Shown here one piece after another: positions 1 through 5,145 of a stretch of 5,145 bases of DNA. The translations under genes were made by a program, and so were the position numbers. The DNA is taken from assembly GCA_030636065.1 (NCBI GenBank), contig DAOVXR010000149.1:1-5145 (forward strand), read 5' to 3'. Each line of letters starts with the position of its first letter. Position 1 is the stretch's first letter. Origin of the DNA: Sedimentisphaerales bacterium. GTDB taxonomy: Bacteria; Planctomycetota; Phycisphaerae; Sedimentisphaerales; SM23-30. Below the pieces are notes generated by a model, which saw nothing but the letters and a program-made list of their open reading frames with translations, had not been told where the DNA came from and made no database searches.

Positions 1-1
1 A

Positions 2-151
2 GACCCGCTTATCTTTGAAGTCAAACGATACAGCCCATCGGGCAGAATCAAGTCCCACATGGAAGTGCTGGACGTAGATAGAAATATGCCCGACAGTTTG
101 TTCATAATCGATCCGAAAGGGAAAAAGACCGCGCACCGCAAGGGCAAATAA
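2..151 (+). CDS. C-terminal fragment of an unidentified protein (5' end outside window)
   Basis: An open frame runs from the left edge, starting with the codon gac at position 2, through 49 sense codons to a TAA stop at 149-151. The visible peptide begins DPLIFEVKRYSPSGRIKSHM and ends in a basic tail, KKTAHRKGK. The alternation of short hydrophobic stretches (LIFEV, MEVLDV, SLFII) with polar turns suggests beta-strands. The phrase 'FEVKRYSPSGRIKSHMEV' reminds me of the end of LolA-like outer-membrane lipoprotein-sorting proteins, where a fitted or regressed strand is followed by a final strand, but the fragment is too short to assign. No start or ribosome site can be judged. The strong terminator at 232-300 lies about 80 bp downstream in the right orientation to end its transcript. 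I am fairly sure it is coding because codon use is sensible and it converges on a terminator. The function is unknown. Confidence 0.6.
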   Translation, partial: DPLIFEVKRYSPSGRIKSHMEVLDVDRNMPDSLFIIDPKGKKTAHRKGK

Positions 152-191
152 AAGCCAAAGTTCCGCGGGCGGTTGGTCGATTATGCTACAA

Positions 192-218
192 CAGAAGTTT
201 TGTTAGAACAAAACACTG
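192..218. repeat. Near-perfect palindrome/hairpin in the 3' region of the partial gene
   Basis: GTTTTGTT (197-204) and AACAAAAC (207-214) are perfect inverted arms of 8 bp separated by two bases. In RNA the inner pairs would open to give a stem of six or seven pairs. Flanking CAG (192-194) and CTG (216-218) can add three more pairs past a small internal loop. No T-run follows on either strand, so it is not a terminator by itself. It sits between the stop at 151 and the terminator at 232-300. It could be an RNA 3'-end stability element, a processing site or a protein-binding palindrome. Confidence 0.45.
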
Positions 219-231
219 AACCAAGAGCCTC

Positions 232-300
232 AAGCCCCAATGAAGAGGTCCTCGAAGGTCCCGAACAGAGCCTTTGAGGGTCCCTATGGGGCTTTTTTTT
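232..300 (+). terminator. Long imperfect intrinsic terminator with T8 tract
   Basis: The outer stem pairs AAGCCCCA (232-239) with TGGGGCTT (287-294). Inside it, TCCTCGAAGG (249-258) pairs with CCTTTGAGGG (271-280) over ten positions with two G-U wobbles. The inner stem can extend outward by further pairs (248/281, 247/282, 245/284, 244/285). The apical loop is 259-270. An uninterrupted run of eight T's (293-300) follows directly, so termination acts on the rightward strand, ending the transcript of the partial gene at 2-151. The opposite strand has no U-run after the hairpin, so I do not see it ending the leftward genes. The 63-nt hairpin is longer than typical terminators and could also be the 3' end of a small RNA. 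Confidence 0.8.
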
Positions 301-308
301 GCGCCCGC

Positions 309-1109
309 TTATATATGACGGTGGGCCAGACTGCGCAAATGAGCAGGCTGTTTTTCGTCGGCAGCCAACTCGCTTAAAAACTTCCGCGTTAGCGGCTCGG
401 AGCCATACCGTTTTATAATCCACTCCAGAATAGCGTGGCGAGTGTCTAATTGCGGAGCGCGTTCGAAGGATTCGAACCATCGTCGTTGTGTTTCCCGCTT
501 TGATTCGCCGGGGTGGGGCCGAATGACTTCGGAAACGTCGTCAATGTCATCTCCACCAGTTGAACCGTCCAGGCTCTCCATAGCCCGGCCCAGGCCGCGA
601 TGATATTTCTCCAGTCCCATTTTCGGGGCCGCGTCGATAGGGAATTCGTTGATCCGACGAATGCCATAATGATTTTCCTTGTCAGTGCCTCGCGTGGCCT
701 CCAACTGAACCGTCAGGGTAATATCGTCGGCAAACGTAACCTGTCGGCCGTCAGCGGAAATTTGCATGGTCGCTATAAAATCATCGCCTGCGAACCTGCG
801 AAGATAATCGCCAATCCGGGCAAAATGAGGAAAGTAACCATCAGCCCGGCTTTGTTGACCAACCAAAGTAGCCACCTTGAGAGAGGCCACCAGCAACCCA
901 TACGCCGGCTGATAATCCTCGTCGGCAATAGACTGAAAAAAACGACCTGTAGTCTCGGCCGGATCGATAGGATGCGAATGTTTTACCTCAAGCGAACTGC
1001 CCATCCTGCGAAAACCTTCATATCCCAGCCAGGCTATCGCGACCAGTATGCAAATAATAATTAACCGTTTGCACAGCGGCTTCAGAGAATATGCGAGTTC
1101 TTCAAACAT
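309..1109 (-). CDS. Membrane-anchored hypothetical protein, possible NTF2-like region
   Basis: This 266-residue protein is not one I recognise. Residues 1-15 are short and basic-rich (KPLCKR). Residues 16-30 form one hydrophobic helix (LIIICILVAIAWLGY), followed by EGFRR, so it looks like a signal anchor with the bulk outside the cytoplasm. Residues 51-80 (PAETTGRFFQSIADEDYQPA and the following YGLL) resemble the first helices of NTF2/SnoaL-like or DUF4878-type domains, where 'FF.ai...dy..ay.ll' is common. Residues 112-138 look like beta-strands. Residues 182-210 are acidic then basic and probably a linker. Residues 222-263 are helical and resemble a HEAT-type helix pair. The ATG at 1109 is chosen because it directly precedes the anchor helix. 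I see no Shine-Dalgarno motif before it, only an A-rich leader. It lies 82 bp downstream of the large HEAT-repeat gene on the same strand and may be cotranscribed with it. Stop TAA is at 309-311. Confidence 0.8.
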   Translation of the reverse strand: MFEELAYSLKPLCKRLIIICILVAIAWLGYEGFRRMGSSLEVKHSHPIDPAETTGRFFQSIADEDYQPAYGLLVASLKVATLVGQQSRADGYFPHFARIGDYLRRFAGDDFIATMQISADGRQVTFADDITLTVQLEATRGTDKENHYGIRRINEFPIDAAPKMGLEKYHRGLGRAMESLDGSTGGDDIDDVSEVIRPHPGESKRETQRRWFESFERAPQLDTRHAILEWIIKRYGSEPLTRKFLSELAADEKQPAHLRSLAHRHI

Positions 1110-1191
1110 GATATTTGTTATGGTGTTTTAGTGTTGATGCAACCGCCAAAAGTCCGAAAAACGCCACAAAAACAAAGCCAACGCTCCAAAA
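1110..1191 (-). other. Short intergenic gap between the two leftward genes
   Basis: These 82 bp separate the TGA stop of the HEAT-repeat gene from the ATG at 1109. Read leftward, the first part is T-rich with several runs of three to five T's, and the part next to the ATG is A-rich. I find no stable hairpin and no promoter with recognisable -35 and -10 boxes, so there is no evidence here that the two genes are transcribed separately. There is also no evident ribosome binding site for the downstream gene. Confidence 0.5.
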
Positions 1192-3783
1192 TCAAGGGGG
1201 CAAAATACTTTTGACGCTGGCGTCAGTGTTGGGGATTTTCGCCGGTTTCTTTTGTTCATTGTTGTTGGTTTTAGGTGTCAGCTTGGTATCCGATCCGGAA
1301 TCGGACTTTTCGGGTTCCGATTGGATAATCGAGCGTAATTTTTCCAACGCTTCCTGCCGCTTCTCGACAGGGGCGTCAGACGAAGGGTAACCGGTAAGCC
1401 TGGTATCCAAACGAGCCAATATCTTGATTGCCTCGGGGTTTTCGTTACCGGTCTCGATGAGTAATTTTTTCTGTTGTTCGATCAACGCCAGGGCGGTCTC
1501 CGTAGCGCGCTTTTGCCAACCCCGTGCCACCTCTGGAGAGGGTAACGCCTTCGAGGGCAGTGGTATGATCAGGGCGGCGATTATTTCCGCACGGCGCAGC
1601 AACTGTTTATCGTCACCGAGGCTTAAAGCGTCGCAGACACGGGCTATCCGGGTAAGCACAGTCGGACGCCGTTTGATGACTTCAGCTATCGCGGCCTGAG
1701 CCGCCTGGAGAATTTCTTTACTATCGTTAGATACTGCCAGATGAATAATCCTTTCCCGATAGTTATCTTTATGTTCTTCAGGGACTTTCAGGGCCAATAG
1801 CTTCTGGTACCATTTCACCGTCTGTAGAGGCAGATTTTTCTGTTCGGCGATCTCGGCCTGCCTGGACAGGGCAAATTTCTCGTGCTCAAGCTCTACAGCG
1901 GTGCCGGCGGCTTTGGCTTTTGTTATCTTGTCCCACAGTATCCGAACTACCTCCACGCTCAACAGTTCTTCTTTATCGCCGGCAGTTTGCAGTTGTAGTG
2001 CCCACTGGTAAATTTCATCCAGGCCGAGAGATTCCAGTATTGTAAGAAACGCCCCCTGAATCCGATGTACCACATCCGGGTCGGTTTCCTGATTCAGTCG
2101 CTGCCGGAGCGGGGTTAGATATTCGGCGCCGCCGAACTTCTCGACAGCGGCAACCACCGCAAAGCGCACGGTTGCGAAGCGCACGGTATTTTCCTCACTG
2201 TCCTTGTTATCGAGCAGGTTTCTCGGTTCGGTCAGCAGCAGCGGCAGAACCTCACGACCGAGCAGTTCCGACAAGGCATACACAGCCGGGCTGCAAATAC
2301 CCGGATCGGGGTCGTCCAGGGCCTGAACCATGATTTTCTTAAAATGTTTGCCTGCCTGCGGACGAAATTTTTCCTGCTCGGCGATTCTTCTCATAGCCTG
2401 GACCCATTCGCTGCGAAGGCCGGCGGAATTGTCCCGGCGTGGATAGCTTTGAGCAAGACACGCGGCTATCTGTTCGATCTGTTCGGCGGAGATTGCCTCT
2501 GCCTTGGCGCCACAGATTTTCCCCACGGATCGAACAGCCTCTTGTACCACGGCATCAACCTGCCTGACTGGGTCCTCCGCCAGTAACTTTAGCGCCTGCC
2601 AGAGAGCCGGCACCGATTCCAACGTACCTAAAGCACTCAATAAGGCGGCTTGTACGGCAGGTTCGGTTTCCTTCTTTAGCTGTTCCAGCAGTGCCTCGGC
2701 AGTGGGATGGACGATCTTATAATCCAACTGAGCCAGCGACAACGCAGTCAATCGTCTTACCTGGGGCTGATTATCGACGATGAACTGCGGTAAGAGTTCC
2801 ACAAGCTGCTGGGCAATCGGGCCAACACGGACCGAAGCGGTTTTGCACCAGTCGTTTATCCTTTCCAAAGCCCAAATCCGCAACAGGTCTTCCTGCTGAT
2901 CGACAAGGTAGCCTTTCAGAAACTTCAGTTTTTCATCGGGACTGACCAGAAGATCGAATTTTTCCGTTTGGGCCTGGAAAAACCGCTCCCGCCAACGTGC
3001 CGTTTCCTGTTTCTCTTGCTGCTGATGGAGGTTGACGTCGCGAAGTCTCGCTTTCTGACGGCTCATCAGCCACAAGAGAAAAGCAGGTTCGTTCATCTTC
3101 CGCAATTGGGGCAGTGTACTATTAAGAAATTGCTTATTATCCAGCGGTTCAGGCAAATACAACATATTAGACAGGGCTGTCGCGGCTCGGCTGCGAATAT
3201 GGGCGTTATCGTCGCTTAAGAGCTTGGCCAACGTCAGTACAGCCTTGGAATCTATAATCAATTCGAGTGCCCTGATGCCTGCCATGCGATGAGCGGGAGT
3301 ATCTGATTTGTCGGCAACCAGTCCGGCCAGCCGTTCTGAAACGCCGTTGTGGCATTTCACCAGGGCCTGCGCCGCCCATGAAGACAGTTCAGTATGACCG
3401 GAAAGAAGCGACTGAAAAAGAGGCTCGATAAAACTTCTCGGAACCGCTCGCACTGATTGGTCGATAACAGGTTCATCGTTCAACGCGGCGATTGCCTGAC
3501 AGATAATAATCCTCGCGGTAACGTCTTCGTTATCGGACACTGTCTGGAATATTTTGATCAGATCAGGGTGGGCATGGGCGTCCTGCAATAGTGCCTGTGC
3601 ATTGGCTCGGCGCAGTTCCAACGGAGTGTCCGGGTTGCGAACCACCTGGATCATCAGGTCATTCTTGGAGGGTTTTTCCGCTGCCGGCGGCGGAGTCTGG
3701 GCTTCGACAGCGGCGTACAGTAACCCGACCCAACAGAGTAGGGCAAGCGGCATCTTCAATCCTGTACTCATTTTGGACAACAC
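1192..3783 (-). CDS. Secreted HEAT-repeat solenoid protein (863 aa)
   Basis: The protein opens with a classic signal peptide: K4 and K10, hydrophobic core P12-A25 (PLALLCWVGLLYAA), then V-E-A and likely cleavage after A28. A proline-rich linker (TPPPAAEKP, 30-38) follows. From about residue 40 to 630 it is almost continuous alpha-helical pairs with HEAT/armadillo signatures, such as 'ELRRANAQALL', 'AHIRSRAATALSNM', 'PQVRRLTALSLAQL', 'PAVQAALLSALGTL' and 'VQEAVRSVGKI'. A charged Gln/Lys/Arg-rich helix (about 244-275) interrupts the array. Residues around 650-730 look TPR-like (LPLQTVKWYQKLLAL). The tail, 822-863, is low-complexity and rich in Ser, Lys, Asn and Pro. No catalytic motif is visible, so a scaffolding or protein-binding role in the periplasm or envelope is the best inference. 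The start is GTG: a stop codon lies two codons upstream and GGGAG sits nine bases before it. An in-frame ATG at 3771 would keep the signal peptide but has no ribosome site. TTVRFA-type duplication at 533-542 is described separately. Confidence 0.88.
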   Translation of the reverse strand: MLSKMSTGLKMPLALLCWVGLLYAAVEAQTPPPAAEKPSKNDLMIQVVRNPDTPLELRRANAQALLQDAHAHPDLIKIFQTVSDNEDVTARIIICQAIAALNDEPVIDQSVRAVPRSFIEPLFQSLLSGHTELSSWAAQALVKCHNGVSERLAGLVADKSDTPAHRMAGIRALELIIDSKAVLTLAKLLSDDNAHIRSRAATALSNMLYLPEPLDNKQFLNSTLPQLRKMNEPAFLLWLMSRQKARLRDVNLHQQQEKQETARWRERFFQAQTEKFDLLVSPDEKLKFLKGYLVDQQEDLLRIWALERINDWCKTASVRVGPIAQQLVELLPQFIVDNQPQVRRLTALSLAQLDYKIVHPTAEALLEQLKKETEPAVQAALLSALGTLESVPALWQALKLLAEDPVRQVDAVVQEAVRSVGKICGAKAEAISAEQIEQIAACLAQSYPRRDNSAGLRSEWVQAMRRIAEQEKFRPQAGKHFKKIMVQALDDPDPGICSPAVYALSELLGREVLPLLLTEPRNLLDNKDSEENTVRFATVRFAVVAAVEKFGGAEYLTPLRQRLNQETDPDVVHRIQGAFLTILESLGLDEIYQWALQLQTAGDKEELLSVEVVRILWDKITKAKAAGTAVELEHEKFALSRQAEIAEQKNLPLQTVKWYQKLLALKVPEEHKDNYRERIIHLAVSNDSKEILQAAQAAIAEVIKRRPTVLTRIARVCDALSLGDDKQLLRRAEIIAALIIPLPSKALPSPEVARGWQKRATETALALIEQQKKLLIETGNENPEAIKILARLDTRLTGYPSSDAPVEKRQEALEKLRSIIQSEPEKSDSGSDTKLTPKTNNNEQKKPAKIPNTDASVKSILPP
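2159..2188. repeat. 15-bp in-frame tandem duplication inside the HEAT gene
   Basis: GCAAAGCGCACGGTT (2159-2173) is followed immediately by GCGAAGCGCACGGTA (2174-2188), with 13 of 15 positions identical. On the coding strand it encodes the pentapeptide TVRFA twice, at residues 533-537 and 538-542. The length is a multiple of three, so the frame is kept. It looks like a replication-slippage duplication that has since picked up two differences. Confidence 0.85.
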
Positions 3784-3792
3784 CGGCTATAA

Positions 3793-3797
3793 CTCCC
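3793..3797 (-). promoter_or_regulatory. Ribosome binding site that decides the GTG start
   Basis: Read on the minus strand, GGGAG lies nine bases before the GTG at 3783. The competing in-frame ATG at 3771 would be 21 bases from this motif and has no closer purine-rich sequence. The motif therefore favours the GTG, giving four extra residues (M-L-S-K) before the ATG-encoded methionine. Confidence 0.5.
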
Positions 3798-3916
3798 AAC
3801 AAAGTAGCTATCAGTACCGCGACGGAACCATCCCACAGTAACAATAATCCGAAAAAACAGTTCCAATATACTCACACACCCTAACCATACCCCACAGTTG
3901 GTATTCTGTCAAACAA

Positions 3917-3936
3917 AACCACTTTTGATAGTGGTT
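3917..3936. promoter_or_regulatory. Perfect 7-bp inverted repeat, candidate operator
   Basis: AACCACT (3917-3923) and AGTGGTT (3930-3936) are exact reverse complements around a 6-bp spacer, TTTGAT. The centre lies about 45 bp upstream of the consensus -10 box at 3971-3976, just upstream of the -35 position, where an activator or repressor dimer could bind. No T-run follows either arm, so a terminator is unlikely. Whether a regulator binds is inference. Confidence 0.4.
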
Positions 3937-3947
3937 GAAAACTGTCA

Positions 3948-3976
3948 TTGCTCTTTCAGGGCACTAAATATATAAT
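3948..3976 (+). promoter_or_regulatory. Putative sigma70-type promoter for the flippase-like gene
   Basis: A perfect -10 hexamer, TATAAT, lies at 3971-3976 in an AT-rich context. The hexamer at the 17-bp spacing is TTGCTC (3948-3953), which matches the TTGACA consensus only in its first three bases. Transcription would begin near 3983 and leave a leader of about 15 bases before the ATG at 3998. The -10 is strong and the -35 weak, consistent with an activated promoter, perhaps through the nearby inverted repeat. Confidence 0.45.
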
Positions 3977-3997
3977 AATTGGCGTGAGCATTATATA

Positions 3998-5017
3998 ATG
4001 AAACATAAAATCAAGACTTTCCTCTGGGCCGTTGTGGCGATTCTGGCGTTGGGTTTTCTGGTTTATTCAACCCCAAAAGAGACGTTCCGTCAGGCAATCC
4101 GCCAGGTCAGTTGGTATTGGGTTCTGGCGGCTTTAGTGCTGTATTTTACGGCCCAGACCCTCTTGGCCAGTCGTTGGGTATTGCTGCTGCGGGTACAGGG
4201 CATTTGTGTCTCGCAGTTTCAGGCCATTCGTCTGACCTATATGGGCCTGTTCTACAACAACTTTATGCCCGGCGCCGTTGGCGGCGATCTGCTCAAGGGC
4301 TGGTATGTTACCCGCCACAGCGCAAAGCATCTCAGGGTCGAGGCTGCCGTTACCGTTTTTGTGGATCGGCTGGTCGGGCTGACCGGAATGATTCTCGTAG
4401 CCGGAATTGCCAGCCTGTTTGTGGGACCGGAATTGGGCCTGGAAATAAAGAATTATGGGCAATTGCAGATACGCTGGCTGGTATGGGGTATCTTCCTGAT
4501 AATGGTGATTGTCTCGATCATTTTCCTGAGCCGACATGTGCGGCGGGTCCTGATGATCAGTTATATTTTACAGAAACTACCATTTGAGAAGGTACTTCGT
4601 CAGATTGACGATGCCATCCGTATTTATCGCCATCATCAGCGGGTCATTTTGATTTCCCTGATTTTGACCGCTTTGATCCAGGGACTCTCGATTGTGGCTA
4701 TATGGCTGCTGACCCAGTCACTGCATTTTGACAAAGTTACTTTTGTGCAGTGCCTGATAATTATGCCTATTATCTGGGTCGTCAGTGCCGCTATCCCCGT
4801 ACCCGGCGGGATCGGGATTATCGAGAACTGCGTCAAGTATCTGTTTTGCCTGGTGATTAACCCGGACTCTCCGGGCCAGGCTGTCGGCCAGGCCGTTGCG
4901 CTGGCGCTGCTGATCCGAATTATGATATGTTTATGTTCACTGCCGGGCGCTTTGGTGCCGATCTTCGGCGGACATCTGCCCAAAAGAAGCGAAATGGCCA
5001 AAGAAATTATTGGGTGA
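3998..5017 (+). CDS. LPG-synthase-TM / UPF0104 family flippase-like membrane protein
   Basis: This 339-residue polytopic inner-membrane protein has the conserved motifs of the lysylphosphatidylglycerol synthase transmembrane family (MprF N-terminal flippase domain, AglD/YbhN relatives). In order: TM1 about 8-24; TM2 about 40-57 ending in the 'SRW..LLRVQG' motif (58-68); the signature 'GLFYNNFMPGAVGGDLLKGWYVTR' region at 83-106 with N87, N88, P91, G95, G96 and D97; 'VFVDRLVGL' at 120-128 leading into a TM to about 143; TM about 160-177; the cytoplasmic 'DDAIRIYRHH' helix (204-213); TM about 216-238; TM about 247-265; the 'IPVPGGIGIIE' motif at 266-276; and a last TM about 295-325. Family members translocate or handle lipid-linked substrates. 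The MprF C-terminal aminoacyl-transferase domain is absent, so this is not an LPG synthase, and the substrate cannot be told from the sequence. Length is normal for stand-alone members. The ATG at 3998 precedes TM1 directly; GTGAG (3984-3988) nine bases upstream is a weak ribosome site. The gene appears monocistronic, with its own promoter and terminator. Confidence 0.92.
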   Translation: MKHKIKTFLWAVVAILALGFLVYSTPKETFRQAIRQVSWYWVLAALVLYFTAQTLLASRWVLLLRVQGICVSQFQAIRLTYMGLFYNNFMPGAVGGDLLKGWYVTRHSAKHLRVEAAVTVFVDRLVGLTGMILVAGIASLFVGPELGLEIKNYGQLQIRWLVWGIFLIMVIVSIIFLSRHVRRVLMISYILQKLPFEKVLRQIDDAIRIYRHHQRVILISLILTALIQGLSIVAIWLLTQSLHFDKVTFVQCLIIMPIIWVVSAAIPVPGGIGIIENCVKYLFCLVINPDSPGQAVGQAVALALLIRIMICLCSLPGALVPIFGGHLPKRSEMAKEIIG

Positions 5018-5026
5018 ACGAGTTCC

Positions 5027-5051
5027 GTAGGATGGGCTTCAGCACATGCTG
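5027..5051. repeat. Degenerate copy 1 of an intergenic stem-loop repeat
   Basis: The sequence from GTAGGATGGGCTTCAGCACA (5027-5046) to TGCTG (5051) aligns with the element at 5104-5133: GTAGG, a purine, TGGG, CTT, then a C/A-rich arm and a GC ending. Copy 1 has a base change (C to A) in the second arm that weakens the GTGGG/CCCAC pairing, but CAGCA (5040-5044) and TGCTG (5047-5051) form their own short palindrome. It begins nine bases after the stop codon of the flippase-like gene. Confidence 0.5.
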
Positions 5052-5065
5052 TCTGGCTGGGGTGG

Positions 5066-5095
5066 CACCTTTCTGTATTTCAGAGAGGTGTTTTT
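5066..5095 (+). terminator. Intrinsic terminator of the flippase-like gene
   Basis: CACCTTTCTG (5066-5075) pairs with CAGAGAGGTG (5081-5090) in a 10-bp stem with one G-U wobble, around a five-base loop TATTT. Five T's (5091-5095) follow immediately. It lies 48 bp after the stop at 5017 and in the same orientation, so it is very likely the end of that transcript. Confidence 0.85.
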
Positions 5096-5103
5096 GGATT
5101 CTT

Positions 5104-5133
5104 GTAGGGTGGGGCTTTGACCCACGCGTTTTT
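5104..5133. repeat. Copy 2 of the intergenic stem-loop repeat
   Basis: The element starts GTAGGGTGGGGCTTTGACCC (5104-5123) and continues ACGCG followed by T's to 5133. GTGGG (5109-5113) and CCCAC (5121-5125) form a 5-bp stem with a seven-base loop, and a run of five T's (5129-5133) follows after GCG. It resembles the GTAGGGTGGGCTT..CCCACGCG repeats I recall from intergenic regions of several environmental bacteria. It could serve as a weak second terminator for rightward transcription. Confidence 0.6.
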
Positions 5134-5145
5134 CTAATACCCGAT

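Larger units (their letters stand above)
3784..3997. other. Divergent intergenic region between HEAT gene and flippase-like gene
   Basis: This 214-bp stretch lies between two divergent starts and must hold promoters for both. The right half contains a perfect inverted repeat (3917-3936) and an AT-rich rightward -10 region (3966-3980). The leftward side is less clear. TATATT-like and TTGGAA-like hexamers occur on the minus strand around 3850-3870, but no pair has convincing spacing. No small gene with a credible ribosome site was found in it. Confidence 0.6.

Noticed and set aside
232..300. Riboswitch or attenuator reading for the structured element
   Set aside because: It lies downstream of a stop codon and points at the 3' end of a leftward gene, so there is no rightward gene for it to control within the window.
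181..480. Minus-strand frame of 99 codons over the terminator and the end of the anchored protein gene
   Set aside because: It reads through the terminator hairpin and overlaps the C-terminal codons of the real gene; composition is Arg/Ser-rich without structure.
600..1064. Plus-strand open frame of 154 codons
   Set aside because: It is the antisense of the 266-residue anchored protein. Its translation is basic and irregular with no domain or ribosome site, whereas the minus-strand frame has a membrane anchor and a coherent fold pattern.
1110..1191. Separate promoter for the 266-residue gene
   Set aside because: The only candidates (TTGGCG or TTGCAT-like hexamers) have no acceptable -10 at 16-18 bp spacing.
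1115..1390. Plus-strand frame of 91 codons with a hydrophobic segment (ILLTLASVLGIFAGFFCSLLLVLG)
   Set aside because: The hydrophobic segment is the antisense of the Lys/Asn/Pro-rich tail of the HEAT protein. Antisense of charged, A-rich codons gives Leu, Phe and Val, so this is an expected artefact.
3659..3844. Minus-strand frame of 61 codons with a hydrophobic N-terminus (VAVLIATLLGVIAGVV) overlapping the start of the HEAT gene
   Set aside because: It would need a TTG start with no ribosome site, and most of it lies inside the HEAT signal-peptide region in another frame, ending in low-quality sequence. The hydrophobic stretch falls in AT-rich promoter DNA and is probably chance.
4111..4587. 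Plus-strand frame of 158 codons inside the flippase-like gene
   Set aside because: It is wholly within the flippase-like gene in another frame, is rich in Gly, Arg and Ser, and has no family motif; the motif-bearing frame is clearly the real one.

Overview
The window looks like chromosomal DNA of intermediate GC content from an environmental bacterium. A planctomycete-like host (Phycisphaerae or a relative) is my tentative guess. It rests on a very long secreted HEAT-repeat protein, weak Shine-Dalgarno signals, and a stem-loop intergenic repeat of the 'GTAGGGTGGGCTT..CCCACGCG' kind. None of these proves the lineage. I see no rRNA, tRNA, CRISPR array, transposase or phage gene.

Layout. (1) Positions 2-151 (+) hold the last 49 codons of a gene that begins outside the window. 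It is followed by a near-perfect palindrome (197-214) and a long, strongly paired intrinsic terminator ending in eight T's (232-300). (2) Two genes on the minus strand occupy 309-3783. The upstream one (3783 to 1192) encodes an 863-residue exported HEAT-repeat solenoid. The downstream one (1109 to 309) encodes a 266-residue protein with one N-terminal membrane anchor, a possible NTF2-like region and a helical C-terminus. They are 82 bp apart in the same direction and may form a transcription unit. (3) Positions 3784-3997 form a 214-bp divergent intergenic region with a perfect 7-bp inverted repeat and a consensus -10 box facing right. (4) Positions 3998-5017 (+) encode a 339-residue polytopic membrane protein of the LPG-synthase-TM/UPF0104 flippase-like family. 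(5) After it come a textbook intrinsic terminator (5066-5095) and two degenerate copies of a stem-loop repeat (5027-5051 and 5104-5133).

How the genes may work together. The flippase-like protein probably acts on a lipid-linked substrate in the cytoplasmic membrane, but nothing nearby identifies that substrate. The two minus-strand proteins are both predicted outside the cytoplasm or at the membrane, so they may act together as an envelope scaffold. This is inference from context only. I found no convincing case for a novel defence or mobile system. The most noteworthy items are the uncharacterised HEAT/anchor gene pair, the structured element at 192-300, and the repeat pair around the terminator at the right edge.
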